Origin: Pseudomonas sp. ISL-84
GTDB lineage: Bacteria > Bacillota > Bacilli > Bacillales > Cytobacillaceae
DNA: 64,000 nucleotides
NCBI GenBank assembly: GCA_018613035.1
Contig: JAGGRA010000044.1
Coordinates: forward strand, 1 to 64,000
Direction: 5' to 3'
Under the pieces are notes generated by a model. It did no database searches. It worked only from the letters and a program-made list of their open reading frames with translations, and had not been told where the DNA came from. Position numbers and translations under genes: made by a program. Below are positions 16,919 to 25,558 of the stretch, one piece after another. How positions within the stretch are numbered: position 1 is the first letter of the stretch; each line of letters begins with the position of its first letter.

Positions 16919-17533
16919 ATGAATCGATATAAACAGCTTGCAGAGAGCGTTAAGTTTTCCAGAAGCAGAAATTGGACCAGGCTCCTTGAAAAGGATGATG
17001 CTTTGGAATGTATCGGAGCAGGGAGAAGTGCGTTTGCGTTTAGGGTGAAAGAAACAAACCTTGTTTTAAAAGTATTTTTCCCAGAGTTTAAAAGAATTGC
17101 ACAGGCTGAGGCGGAGATTTATGAAGCTCTTCCTGATCATCCTTATTTCCCGGCCTTGTACGATTCTGGCGAAAACTATATTGTGATCGATTATGTGGAA
17201 GGCCTCACTTTATTCGAATGCCTGGCTAAAGGAGTTCCAATCGAAGAAGAGAAAATCAATGAAATAGACGAAGCGTTATTTTTGGCAAGGGAAAAAGGTC
17301 TGAATCCTTCTGACATCCATTTACGCAATATTATTCTTACACCGGAAGGCCATATAAAAATCATTGATGTGGCACGGTTTAAACAAATTAAAAAATGTAC
17401 TCAATGGGATGACCTGAAACATGCTTTTTATACATTTTACAAAAAACGGTATTTTCCAAAGAAAATCCCGGTGTTAGTCATGAACATGATAGCTGCTCTT
17501 TATAAGAGAAAGATTGTACGGCCCGGGTCCTAA
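16919..17533 (+). CDS. Protein kinase-fold protein, YrzF-like
   Basis: 204 residues with a minimal kinase fold: a glycine loop GAGRSAFAF near 34, Lys in LVLKVFF, a catalytic loop NPSDIHLRNI (His and Asn kept, order atypical), and IIDVARF in place of DFG. Similar to B. subtilis YrzF and RIO/ABC1-like small kinases; substrate unknown. The frame is open far upstream through the repeat, but AAGGAGG at 16904-16910 selects the ATG at 16919. Confidence 0.8.
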   Translation: MNRYKQLAESVKFSRSRNWTRLLEKDDALECIGAGRSAFAFRVKETNLVLKVFFPEFKRIAQAEAEIYEALPDHPYFPALYDSGENYIVIDYVEGLTLFECLAKGVPIEEEKINEIDEALFLAREKGLNPSDIHLRNIILTPEGHIKIIDVARFKQIKKCTQWDDLKHAFYTFYKKRYFPKKIPVLVMNMIAALYKRKIVRPGS

Positions 17534-17611
17534 ACAGTTCATTTGATCTCGTTTTTTTCTTTTGAAATAATGGAAGAATAAATCCGCAAATGAAGAAAGG
17601 GGCATGAACAG

Positions 17612-18256
17612 ATGAAGGTTCTTATTGTTGGAGCAAACGGCCAGATTGGGAAACAGCTTGTAAAGCTTATAAATGAAAGCAGTAATCACACAGCACGGGC
17701 TATGGTTAGGAAAGAGGAACAGGCTGGAGATTTTGAGAAAATGGGTGTGGAAACGGCATTAGCAAGTCTTGAAGGGACGGTCGGAGAATTGGCGGAAGCT
17801 GCAAAAGGCTGTGACGCGATTGTGTTTACCGCCGGTTCAGGCGGGCATACTGGCTATGACAAAACACTTTTAATTGATCTTGATGGGGCCGTAAAAACAA
17901 TGGAAGCGGCACAGCAGGCAGGCATCGATCGTTTTGTAATGGTCAGCGCCATCCAGGCGAACAATCGGGAAAAATGGAGCGACGCGATTAAACCTTATTT
18001 TGTCGCTAAGCACTATGCGGACAGAATGCTGGAGAATAGCGGTTTAAACTATACAATCGTACGCCCGGGCGGACTGACGAATGATCCCGGCACAGGGAAA
18101 ATCAAAGCAGCAGATAATCTAGAGCGTGGATACATCCCGCGCGAAGATGTAGCCAAAACCATTTATGCTGTCTTAGATAAAGAGAATACCTTTAAACGTT
18201 CGTTTGACCTGGTGTCAGGTGAAGAAGATGGAGAAACCACTTTAAAAAATCTATAG
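17612..18256 (+). CDS. NAD(P)-binding SDR-family protein (YhfK-like)
   Basis: 214 residues with an atypical short-chain dehydrogenase fold. The dinucleotide-binding motif GANGQIGKQL is at about 7-16, and IVRPGGLTNDPGTG is typical of the NmrA/YhfK group. The usual YxxxK is replaced by KPYFVAKHYAD. Cytoplasmic; substrate unknown. Preceded by GAAAGGGG and followed by its own terminator. Confidence 0.85.
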   Translation: MKVLIVGANGQIGKQLVKLINESSNHTARAMVRKEEQAGDFEKMGVETALASLEGTVGELAEAAKGCDAIVFTAGSGGHTGYDKTLLIDLDGAVKTMEAAQQAGIDRFVMVSAIQANNREKWSDAIKPYFVAKHYADRMLENSGLNYTIVRPGGLTNDPGTGKIKAADNLERGYIPREDVAKTIYAVLDKENTFKRSFDLVSGEEDGETTLKNL

Positions 18257-18264
18257 AAACCCCA

Positions 18265-18296
18265 CCCGGTGTGGCTGGCCCACCGGGATTTTATTT
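18265..18296 (+). terminator. Terminator of the SDR gene
   Basis: CCCGGTG at 18265-18271 pairs with CACCGGG at 18281-18287, followed by ATTTTATTT. Confidence 0.8.
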
Positions 18297-18329
18297 GCCC
18301 TGTTGTCAATTGGAAAAACATAGTATAAA

Positions 18330-18556
18330 TTCCTTTCGTTCGAACAGATTAATAAAAAAACGGGAGTCAGGGCAATGGATACATAAAGAGTCTATACCGT
18401 GTTTAGGGGATATTATGAAATACAGCGGGTAAGGTTTAAAGCTGATGATTGCGCGGGCTGAATGGAGCAGCCGCCGGAATCAGCAGACAGAAAATCATTC
18501 TATAAATTGGGCTAGCTGAAAAACGCCAAGGGAAGATGTACTTGATTGGCGTTTTT
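18330..18556 (+). ncRNA. Possible structured RNA ending in a terminator
   Basis: No ORF over 15 codons is present. GCTGAT at 18441-18446 pairs with ATCAGC at 18479-18484 around an inner stem GGCTG/CAGCC at about 18456-18474. A strong terminator follows: AAACGCCAA at 18521-18529 pairs with TTGGCGTTT at 18546-18554, then TTTTC. This looks like a leader or small RNA upstream of the cytochrome bd operon. I could not match it to a known riboswitch class. Confidence 0.4.
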
Positions 18557-18722
18557 TTCTTTCGTTTTAACACCGCTTCAAATGGGAATAGAAGGATGAG
18601 GGATTTACATAAACGTATTTACTTCACATTTTCCTCATAAAGATGTTGTTAAATTGTAACGGTCATGGGCTCTGAAATGTGGAATAATGTGATGTAGTGA
18701 GCATTCATATAGGAGTGGTTGA

Positions 18723-18818
18723 ATGTATAAAAAACAGGAACGAATCTTAATGTGGCTGGCCTTTGCTGTAGCTTTGATCATGGGCCTTTCTTTTATTGGT
18801 CGCATCTTTGCAGGGTAG
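18723..18818 (+). CDS. 31-aa single-helix membrane protein upstream of bd oxidase
   Basis: MYKKQERILMWLAFAVALIM continues to GLSFIGRIFAG: basic N-terminus, then one hydrophobic helix. AGGAGTGG precedes the ATG and the oxidase subunit I gene starts 17 bases after the stop. It is probably a small accessory protein of the oxidase operon; I do not know a family name for it. Confidence 0.7.
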   Translation: MYKKQERILMWLAFAVALIMGLSFIGRIFAG

Positions 18819-18834
18819 AAAAGGGGGATGTTAA

Positions 18835-20181
18835 ATGGGAAATGAAGAATCAGTCTTTTTCAGCCGTGTCTTAACCGAGCTGACATTATCGTTCCATATC
18901 ATTTATGCAACTATTGGTGTGGGCATCCCGCTAATGATCATGATTGCACGATGGGTGGGAATCAAAAAACAGGATGAGCATTATATTTTGCTGGCGAGAA
19001 GATGGACGCGCGGCTTTGTCATTACCGTTGCTGTTGGTGTCGTTACAGGTACCGCCATTGGGCTGCAGCTTTCACTGCTCTGGCCTAACTTTATGGAGCT
19101 TGCTGGGAACGTCATCGCCCTTCCTTTGTTTATGGAAACCTTCGCCTTTTTCTTTGAAGCAATTTTTCTCGGAATCTATCTATATACATGGGACCGGTTT
19201 GAAAATCAGAAAAAGCATATGCTTTTATTGATTCCAGTTGCGATTGGGGCATCGTTTTCAGCTGTATTTATCACGATTGTGAATGCTTTTATGAATGCTC
19301 CGCAGGGCTTTGACATTGTCAATGGTCAGCTTGTCAACATAAATCCGGTACTAGCGATGTTTACACCGGCCATGCCAACCAAGGTTGCGCATGTGCTGTC
19401 AACCGCCTATATGACGTCAGCGTTTGTTCTGGCATCAATTGGCGCTTACCGCCTTCTTAAAGGGTCAAACCATGTGTATCACAAGAAGGCTTTATTTTTA
19501 ACGATGAAAATCGGGCTGATCTTCTCAATCGCCACAGCAGTAATAGGCGATTTCTCAGGAAAATATCTGGCTGAATACCAGCCGGAAAAACTGGCTGCAG
19601 CCGAATGGCATTTTGAAACAGAAGAAGGAGCACCGTTAATGCTTTATGGAGTGCTGGATGATGGTGAAGTGAAATATGCGATCAAAATCCCCTATGCACT
19701 AAGCATTCTTGCCCATAGCAATCCGAATGCGGAAGTGATCGGGCTTGAGGAATTTCCGGAGGATGAAATTCCGCCGCTTTACATCCATTATTTATTTGAC
19801 ATTATGGTGACCATTGGGATGTGGATGACTGCACTTTCTCTCTTATACGTAGTTGGCACCTGGCTTAAAATGCGCTTTGTTTCATCTAAATGGTTCCGCT
19901 GGCTGGTTGTTTTGGGCGGTCCTTTATCCATGATCGCCATTGAAGCAGGCTGGTGGTTTACTGAAGTTGGGCGCCAGCCATGGGTGCTCCGCGGGATTAT
20001 GCGAACAGAAGATGCCGCAACAACAAGCGGCCAGGTAGATCTTATGCTGCTTCTGTTTGCCGGGTTATACCTTGTGCTGGCAGTTGGAAGCATAGTCGTC
20101 CTCACCCGCATGTTCCGCAGAAATACAGTGGAGCAGGAACTGGCCGACCGTGATTTGGAGAAAGAAGGTGACCTGCGATGA
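18835..20181 (+). CDS. ythA: Cytochrome bd-type quinol oxidase subunit I
   Basis: A 448-residue polytopic membrane protein that oxidises quinol and carries the haems. Haem ligand candidates are His in LSFHIIYATIG near the N-terminus and His in TKVAHVLSTAYM, with the conserved GRQPW segment near residue 381. It resembles the shorter YthA-type rather than the main CydA. AAGGGGGATG precedes the ATG. It overlaps subunit II by four bases (ATGA). Confidence 0.9.
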   Translation: MGNEESVFFSRVLTELTLSFHIIYATIGVGIPLMIMIARWVGIKKQDEHYILLARRWTRGFVITVAVGVVTGTAIGLQLSLLWPNFMELAGNVIALPLFMETFAFFFEAIFLGIYLYTWDRFENQKKHMLLLIPVAIGASFSAVFITIVNAFMNAPQGFDIVNGQLVNINPVLAMFTPAMPTKVAHVLSTAYMTSAFVLASIGAYRLLKGSNHVYHKKALFLTMKIGLIFSIATAVIGDFSGKYLAEYQPEKLAAAEWHFETEEGAPLMLYGVLDDGEVKYAIKIPYALSILAHSNPNAEVIGLEEFPEDEIPPLYIHYLFDIMVTIGMWMTALSLLYVVGTWLKMRFVSSKWFRWLVVLGGPLSMIAIEAGWWFTEVGRQPWVLRGIMRTEDAATTSGQVDLMLLLFAGLYLVLAVGSIVVLTRMFRRNTVEQELADRDLEKEGDLR

Positions 20182-21203
20182 CATTGGAGGTAATCGGAAT
20201 ATCCGTCCTGTGGCTCTTTCTGTTTGGCTACGTCATCGTCGCTTCGATTGATTTTGGTGCAGGCTTTTTTAACGCATACAGCCTGTTCCGTGGAAAACAG
20301 CATATTTTAACAAGGATTATCCAGCGCTATTTATCACCGGTTTGGGAAGTGACCAATGTATTCCTTGTATTCTTCTTCGTAGGAATTGTCGGTTTTTTCC
20401 CTAAGACAGCTTATTATTATGGAACCATTCTGCTTGTACCGGCAAGCATCGCTGTTGTTTTGCTTGCCATTCGCGGTTCCTATTATGCTTATACAACCTA
20501 TGGCGGTCTCAAGCAAAAAAAATGGACCTATCTGTATGGTCTCTCCGGGCTGTTTATTCCCGCTTCATTGTCGATTGTTTTGACCATTTCAGAAGGCGGG
20601 TTTGTTGGTGAAACATCAGCAGGGCTGGAATTGGATTATTGGTCACTGTTCACCAGCCCGCTGACCTGGAGCATCGTCGTACTCAGTTTGGCAGCAGTAT
20701 TATACATTTCGGCCGTCTTTTTAACATGGTATGCCCATAAAGCACAGGACCAGCCGGCCACAGAGCTGCTGCGGAAATACGCACTCACCTGGTCAGTGCC
20801 GGCCATCATTACAGCAACAGGCATTATTGTTGAACTGCAGGGCCATAATCCTGAGCACTTCAGCCGGTTAATGGATTTATGGTGGCTGTTCGGCATCTCA
20901 TTTATTATGTTTGCCGGTACAGTCTATCTAATATGGAAGCGTAAATCATATGGAGTTGCATTCGGCCTATTAACAGGGCAATTCCTGGTTGCCTTCTTTG
21001 CCTATGGAGTCTCACATTATCCGTACCTACTCTATCCATACCTGACTATATACGACAGCTTCACAAACGAAGCAATGGCCATTGCCCTCATCATCGCATT
21101 CGTCGCAGGACTGGGACTCCTGCTCCCATCCTTGTACCTGTTGTTACGGCTGTTCTTGTTTAACAAGGTTTATGTTCAGGGGAAACGGAATGACCATGCA
21201 TAG
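20178..21203 (+). CDS. ythB: Cytochrome bd-type quinol oxidase subunit II
   Basis: A 341-residue polytopic protein, partner of subunit I. The start has the family pattern LWLFLFGYVIVASIDFGAG. About eight to nine helices follow. It overlaps subunit I by four bases and is followed 12 bases later by the CydS-like gene. No CydCD assembly exporter is adjacent. Confidence 0.9.
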   Translation: MTLEVIGISVLWLFLFGYVIVASIDFGAGFFNAYSLFRGKQHILTRIIQRYLSPVWEVTNVFLVFFFVGIVGFFPKTAYYYGTILLVPASIAVVLLAIRGSYYAYTTYGGLKQKKWTYLYGLSGLFIPASLSIVLTISEGGFVGETSAGLELDYWSLFTSPLTWSIVVLSLAAVLYISAVFLTWYAHKAQDQPATELLRKYALTWSVPAIITATGIIVELQGHNPEHFSRLMDLWWLFGISFIMFAGTVYLIWKRKSYGVAFGLLTGQFLVAFFAYGVSHYPYLLYPYLTIYDSFTNEAMAIALIIAFVAGLGLLLPSLYLLLRLFLFNKVYVQGKRNDHA

Positions 21204-21215
21204 GAGGGATGAATC

Positions 21216-21317
21216 ATGGCGGAATTTGTAATGTTCTATGCTCCCTTTATTGTGATTATTGGATCCATTGCTGCTGCCTTTTGGCTGGCGGGGAAGGATG
21301 AGGGGATAGAGGAGTGA
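21216..21317 (+). CDS. cydS: CydS-like small subunit of cytochrome bd oxidase
   Basis: 33 residues: MAEFVMFYAPFIVIIGSIAA followed by AFWLAGKDEGIEE. The single helix with a FYAP start and an AFW-x-x-G-K-D end matches the CydS subunit known from Geobacillus bd oxidase. TAGGAGGG precedes the ATG, and a terminator closes the operon. Confidence 0.85.
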   Translation: MAEFVMFYAPFIVIIGSIAAAFWLAGKDEGIEE

Positions 21318-21324
21318 AGTGGAA

Positions 21325-21357
21325 GGCCAACCTGATTTATGGGTTGGTCTTTTTTTA
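21325..21357 (+). terminator. Terminator of the cytochrome bd operon
   Basis: GGCCAACC at 21325-21332 pairs with GGTTGGTC at 21342-21349, followed by a run of eight T. Confidence 0.9.
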
Positions 21358-21379
21358 TCAGAAAATTTATTATAATTGG

Positions 21380-21408
21380 TTGACAGTGGATTAGAGAGGT
21401 GGTATTTT
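21380..21408 (+). promoter_or_regulatory. Sigma-A promoter of the lasso operon
   Basis: A perfect TTGACA at 21380-21385, a 17-base spacer, then TATTTT at 21403-21408. The first SinR-type palindrome lies just downstream, at about +5 to +20. Confidence 0.75.
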
Positions 21409-21419
21409 TATCTTAAGTT

Positions 21420-21435
21420 GTTCTTTATATAGAAC
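21420..21435. promoter_or_regulatory. SinR-type operator 1
   Basis: GTTCTTTATATAGAAC is a perfect GTTCT-N6-AGAAC palindrome just downstream of the lasso promoter. SinR recognises GTTCTYT half-sites, and the B. subtilis eps operator has the same arrangement. Confidence 0.75.
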
Positions 21436-21524
21436 TTATTGGGCTTTTTATAGAAAATGTGTTTGATAAAAAAATCATTCATATTAAGAAGGATTAATGT
21501 GTAGATATATAATTATGTTTTTGT

Positions 21525-21540
21525 GTTCTTTAATAAGAAC
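21525..21540. promoter_or_regulatory. SinR-type operator 2
   Basis: GTTCTTTAATAAGAAC, a perfect palindrome, lies 47 bases before the lasso cyclase gene. With operator 1 it makes a spaced pair (105 bases apart), as at the EPS promoter. Confidence 0.75.
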
Positions 21541-21587
21541 AAATTTATTAATGATAGTGAATATATAATGTTTCACAGGAGGCAATA

Positions 21588-23519
21588 ATGAGTGCAATCG
21601 CTGGGATTTACAACTTAAACGGAGAACCGGTTTCTATCGAACAAAGTGGCGGAATGATGAAGGCTTTTGAAAAATTTCCTGCAGATGATATCCAAACCTG
21701 GCACAAAGATAACATTTTCCTAGGCTGTCATGCCCAATGGATCACGCCAGAATCCATCGGCGAACAGCTGCCATTCTATGACTACCAAAGACTGCTCGCC
21801 ATCACAGCAGACGCCATCATCGACAACCGTGAAGAACTCTTCGAAAGACTCCAAATAGACCGGGAAGACCGAAAAAAGATAACAGATAGCCAGCTGATTT
21901 TGCTTGCCTACCATAAATGGGGGGAAGAGTCACCGAAGTTTTTGGTTGGGGACTTTGCCTTTATGATATGGGATGAAAAAGAGCGGAAGATGTTTGGGGC
22001 AAGGGATTTTTCGGGGGCACGGACGCTTTATTATTATCGGGATAATCGGAGGTTTGGGTTTAGTACGACGATTCAGCCGTTGTTTTCGATGCCTATTGAA
22101 AGAAAAAAATTAGATGAGCAATGGATTGCAGAATTCATAGCGAATCCGGGATTTTTTGAATCTGTTAATTCCTCTTTAACTGTCTATAAAAACATTAAAC
22201 AATTGCCGCCATCCCATTCTATTACTATTGTAAATGGGCAGGTCTCCTTAATAAGATATTGTACCTTAATAGAAAGTACAAAGCTGAACTTAAATTCTAA
22301 TGAAGAATATATAGAGGGCTTTCAGGAAGTTTTTCAAAAAGCTGTTGATTCAAAGCTGCGTACCTATAAGAAAGTTGGGGGGCATCTAAGTGGTGGACTG
22401 GATTCAGGTTCAGTAGCGGCTTTTGCTGCTAAAAGGCTTAGACAAGAAAATAAGCGTCTTTATACCTTTAGTTATGTACCTGTAGAAGATTTTGTTGATT
22501 GGACACATAGAAGCAGGATCGCTAACGAAAAGCCATTCATTGAATCGACGGTCAATTTCGTTGGCAACATTTCACCCAACTACTTGAGTTTTGAGGACAA
22601 AAATTCCTATACGGAAATTGATGAATGGTTAGAAAGCTTGGAAATGCCATATAAGTTTTTTGAAAATACATATTGGCTAAGAGGAACTTATGAAGAGGCA
22701 AGTCGGCAGGGAATAGGTGTTCTATTAAATGGGCAAAGAGGAAATTGGACAATATCCTGGGGGCCAACCTTTGACTACTATGCACTTTTAATCAAACGTC
22801 TTAAGTGGATTAAGCTTAATCAAGAAATGAAAGCGTACTGCCAAAACATGGGGACAGGTCGAAAATATTTGTTGTCTATTGTAAATAAGAAATTATTACC
22901 TTTGATTTATCAAAGGCGTAACGTAGATGATGAGTTTCCCATGTATATAAACAATGACTTTTCTTCCAAAACAAAAGTTTTTGATATCCTGAAAGATCAT
23001 GGTATTGATATTAAAGGCAGAGTTGGCTCAAATTCTTATAAAATTAAAAAGGACCAATTTCAAAAATTATATTTTTGGAATATAACTGGTACTTATGGAT
23101 CGAAGTTATCTTTACGTTATGGACTAGTAGACAGAGACCCAACAAATGATCTAAGAGTTATTCGTTTTTGCCTTTCTGTTCCTGAAGAACAATATGTCCA
23201 AAATGGCTTGGATAGAGCTCTAATAAGAAGGGCGACAAAAGGATATTTGCCAGAAGAAATACGTTTAAACATGCGCACTAGGGGAGTTCAAGGTGCAGAT
23301 GGTGTTCATCGGATGAGAGCTATGTGGAGTACCTTTATAACGGAGATTGAACAATTAAAAGAGGAACCCTTAATAAGGGAAATAATTGATATTAATGTAA
23401 TAGATAATTGTGTTGCGAATATTAAAAATGAACCCAAGCCGAAGTTAGCGTTTGGCTACGAATTTAAGGTCCTGATGCGAAGTTTAATTTTATACAGGTT
23501 TTTTAAGAAGTCATTATAA
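21588..23519 (+). CDS. padeC: Lasso peptide macrolactam synthetase (asparagine synthetase-like)
   Basis: A 643-residue homologue of McjC/PadeC. It adenylates the ring Asp/Glu side chain of the core peptide and closes the macrolactam. The N-terminal class II glutaminase-like domain begins MSAIAGIYN, with Ser where a functional glutaminase has Cys2. The ATP-pyrophosphatase loop GGHLSGGLDSGSVAA lies near 265-280. ACAGGAGG precedes the ATG. First gene of the lasso operon, under two SinR-type operators. The codon and base use of the N-terminal third is more GC-rich than the rest. Confidence 0.92.
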   Translation: MSAIAGIYNLNGEPVSIEQSGGMMKAFEKFPADDIQTWHKDNIFLGCHAQWITPESIGEQLPFYDYQRLLAITADAIIDNREELFERLQIDREDRKKITDSQLILLAYHKWGEESPKFLVGDFAFMIWDEKERKMFGARDFSGARTLYYYRDNRRFGFSTTIQPLFSMPIERKKLDEQWIAEFIANPGFFESVNSSLTVYKNIKQLPPSHSITIVNGQVSLIRYCTLIESTKLNLNSNEEYIEGFQEVFQKAVDSKLRTYKKVGGHLSGGLDSGSVAAFAAKRLRQENKRLYTFSYVPVEDFVDWTHRSRIANEKPFIESTVNFVGNISPNYLSFEDKNSYTEIDEWLESLEMPYKFFENTYWLRGTYEEASRQGIGVLLNGQRGNWTISWGPTFDYYALLIKRLKWIKLNQEMKAYCQNMGTGRKYLLSIVNKKLLPLIYQRRNVDDEFPMYINNDFSSKTKVFDILKDHGIDIKGRVGSNSYKIKKDQFQKLYFWNITGTYGSKLSLRYGLVDRDPTNDLRVIRFCLSVPEEQYVQNGLDRALIRRATKGYLPEEIRLNMRTRGVQGADGVHRMRAMWSTFITEIEQLKEEPLIREIIDINVIDNCVANIKNEPKPKLAFGYEFKVLMRSLILYRFFKKSL

Positions 23520-23548
23520 GAAGTCATTAATTGAAGGGAGGTGACATG

Positions 23549-23692
23549 ATGAAAAAAGTTTGGTTAAAGCCAGAATTAGAAGTACTTAATATTCGTATGA
23601 CTATGGGTGGCCCAGGACTTAGAACTCCTGATGCTGTGCAAACAGATCCCGATGCTGATGAACACGAGGATGAAGTGCTTCATCATAGTTGA
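23549..23692 (+). CDS. padeA: Lasso peptide precursor, paeninodin family
   Basis: 47 residues. The leader is MKKVWLKPELEVLNIRMTM, with the conserved W-x-KPxLEVL block and Thr at -2. The predicted 28-residue core begins GGPGLRTPD, so Gly1 would be joined to Asp9. The acidic tail ends DEVLHHS. Paeninodin has the same design (AGPGTSTPD... ending in Ser), and its C-terminal Ser is phosphorylated. GGGAGGTGAC precedes two adjacent ATGs (23546, 23549); the second has the better spacing. A terminator follows at once. Confidence 0.93.
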   Translation: MKKVWLKPELEVLNIRMTMGGPGLRTPDAVQTDPDADEHEDEVLHHS

Positions 23693-23716
23693 TTGTTAAA
23701 TGTTCCTATGTTTCAG

Positions 23717-23748
23717 CCCTTATATTGAAAAGTATAAGGGTTTTTTTA
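23717..23748 (+). terminator. Terminator/attenuator between precursor and modification genes
   Basis: CCCTTATA at 23717-23724 pairs with TATAAGGG at 23733-23740, then seven T. It would make precursor mRNA more abundant than the downstream enzymes. Confidence 0.8.
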
Positions 23749-23815
23749 GAATATTTCATTTAGTCTCCATTGTATGCCGCCAAAAAAGAAAATCTTGTGG
23801 ATTTCCGGAGGTAAT

Positions 23816-24742
23816 ATGCTAAGTACAAGATGTCAAGTAATTTATCAAGCTTATGGTTTAAATATTAAAAGTGAATTGCCCTTGCCGGAAATACCTATGA
23901 AAGTTCCTGAAGGGGAAGATATAGACATTACTATTAAGCTTGACGATTTAACAAAGTTATGGAATGAAGTGGTTGAACCTAATCGCCATTTTTACGTAAG
24001 AGATAATACTGTTCTATTTCAGATTCCTAATACGGCAACTTATTATGTAATGAATGGAAAACAAATTATAGTTTCACCAATGGATGGGACCCACGCTGAT
24101 AAAGTCCGCTTATATATTTTAGGAACATGTATGGGTGCACTGCTAATGCAAAGAAAGATACTTCCCTTACATGGAAGTGCGATTGCGATTAATGAAAAGG
24201 CTTATGCAATTGTAGGTGATTCAGGGGCGGGCAAGTCTACCCTAGCTTCAGCATTTTTAAATAAAGGATATGAATTAATAAGTGATGATGTTATACCAGT
24301 AGCTTTTTCAAATGGAATTATTCCTATGGTTAGTCCTTCATATCCTCAGCAAAAACTTTGGCAGCAAAGCTTGGATGCTTTTGGTATGGAGTCAAAGGGT
24401 TACATTCCTATATTTGATAGGGAAACAAAATTTGCAGTTCCTGTAGAGTCAAAGTTTGTATCTAAATCACTTCCGTTAAAAGGAGTATTCGAATTAGTAA
24501 AAACAGGAACAGATGAAGTTATGATAACGCCTATCGCTAGTCTCCAGAGACTACATACTTTATTCTGTCATACGTATCGCAATTTCTTAATTGACCGTTT
24601 GGGCTTAAGAGATTGGCATTTCAGTATAACAGCAAATATTGCTGATAAAATCCAGCTTTATCAATTGCAGCGCCCAATTAACCGATTTACAGCCCATGAT
24701 TTAACATCCTTAATTCTAAATACAATTAATGAGGGGGAATAA
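23816..24742 (+). CDS. padeK: HPr kinase-like lasso peptide Ser kinase
   Basis: About 308 residues, homologous to PadeK/ThcoK kinases that phosphorylate the C-terminal Ser of the lasso precursor. The Walker A motif GDSGAGKST is preceded by LPLHGSAIAI; ELISDDVIPV is the HPrK-type metal/catalytic block. The frame is open from 23774, but CCGGAGG at 23805-23811 indicates the ATG at 23816. The precursor here does end in Ser. Confidence 0.88.
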   Translation: MLSTRCQVIYQAYGLNIKSELPLPEIPMKVPEGEDIDITIKLDDLTKLWNEVVEPNRHFYVRDNTVLFQIPNTATYYVMNGKQIIVSPMDGTHADKVRLYILGTCMGALLMQRKILPLHGSAIAINEKAYAIVGDSGAGKSTLASAFLNKGYELISDDVIPVAFSNGIIPMVSPSYPQQKLWQQSLDAFGMESKGYIPIFDRETKFAVPVESKFVSKSLPLKGVFELVKTGTDEVMITPIASLQRLHTLFCHTYRNFLIDRLGLRDWHFSITANIADKIQLYQLQRPINRFTAHDLTSLILNTINEGE

Positions 24743-24745
24743 GTT

Positions 24746-25039
24746 ATGATTACAAACGATAAAATCTCACTTTTCCAAGAAGTTACTCAAGGAAAAGGCA
24801 ATATTGTAAGCAGTATGGGTGAAGAAAAAGTTATGCTAAGTATAAACAATGGCAAGTATTATAACCTGGGAGAAATGGGCGGAGAAATCTGGGAATTAAT
24901 GCAGGAACCAATTCAAGTAAAACAAATAGTATCAATATTGATGTCCAACTATGAAGTCGACCAACTGGAATGTGAGGAGCAAGTTATCGCCTTTATAAAT
25001 ATGTTATTGGATGAAGAGTTAATCGAAGTTATTAACTAA
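24746..25039 (+). CDS. padeB1: PqqD-like lasso protein B1 (RRE)
   Basis: 97 residues with the winged-helix RiPP recognition element fold: MLSINNGKYYNLGEMGGEIW and a helical C-terminus. It binds the leader peptide and presents the precursor to the B2 protease. It starts three bases after the kinase stop, with GAGGGGGAA as ribosome binding site. Confidence 0.9.
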   Translation: MITNDKISLFQEVTQGKGNIVSSMGEEKVMLSINNGKYYNLGEMGGEIWELMQEPIQVKQIVSILMSNYEVDQLECEEQVIAFINMLLDEELIEVIN

Positions 25040-25072
25040 AGCTTTTTAGTTAATTTCTAAGGGGAAATAATA

Positions 25073-25558
25073 ATGAAAACTTTACTTAAACTAAAGGAGT
25101 TTATATTCATTAATACAAAAACAAAATTTCTTTTTATTGAAGCGTTTCTTTTTTTAGGATGGGCTCGGTTTCTAAAAGTGATCCCATTTTCTAAAGTTGC
25201 CTCTACTTTAGGTGATCAAATGAATGAGACGTCTCATGAAGATATAGTTTCGGATAATCTAAAAGTAAGGGAAATCTCCCATGCTATCCATATTATGAGC
25301 AGATTTACTCTTTGGGAAAGCGAGTGCCTAGTCAAAGCAATAGCTGGCATGAAAATGCTTGAAAGGCGTAATATTGAAAGTACTCTTTACTTAGGAACTG
25401 CCAGAGATGATACTGGGAAAATGATTGCTCATGCATGGTTGAGAAGTGGTCCTATTTATATTTGCGGTTCTGAAGAGATGGATAAATTTACTATTGTAGG
25501 GATGTTCGCTAAGAAGATTAGCAGCAATTTATCAGAAGGGAAAAGCTATGAACAATAA
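25073..25558 (+). CDS. padeB2: Lasso leader protease B2 (transglutaminase-like)
   Basis: 161 residues. A Cys protease of the lasso B2 family: Cys in WESECLVKAIAGMKMLERR and His in AHAWLRSGP, with Asp or Glu to follow. It removes the leader after the Thr at -2. It overlaps the nucleotidyltransferase by 11 bases. Confidence 0.9.
   Translation: MKTLLKLKEFIFINTKTKFLFIEAFLFLGWARFLKVIPFSKVASTLGDQMNETSHEDIVSDNLKVREISHAIHIMSRFTLWESECLVKAIAGMKMLERRNIESTLYLGTARDDTGKMIAHAWLRSGPIYICGSEEMDKFTIVGMFAKKISSNLSEGKSYEQ

Noticed and set aside
18330-18556. T-box, SAM, TPP, purine or GEMM riboswitch
   Set aside because: None of the conserved core sequences of these classes could be found.
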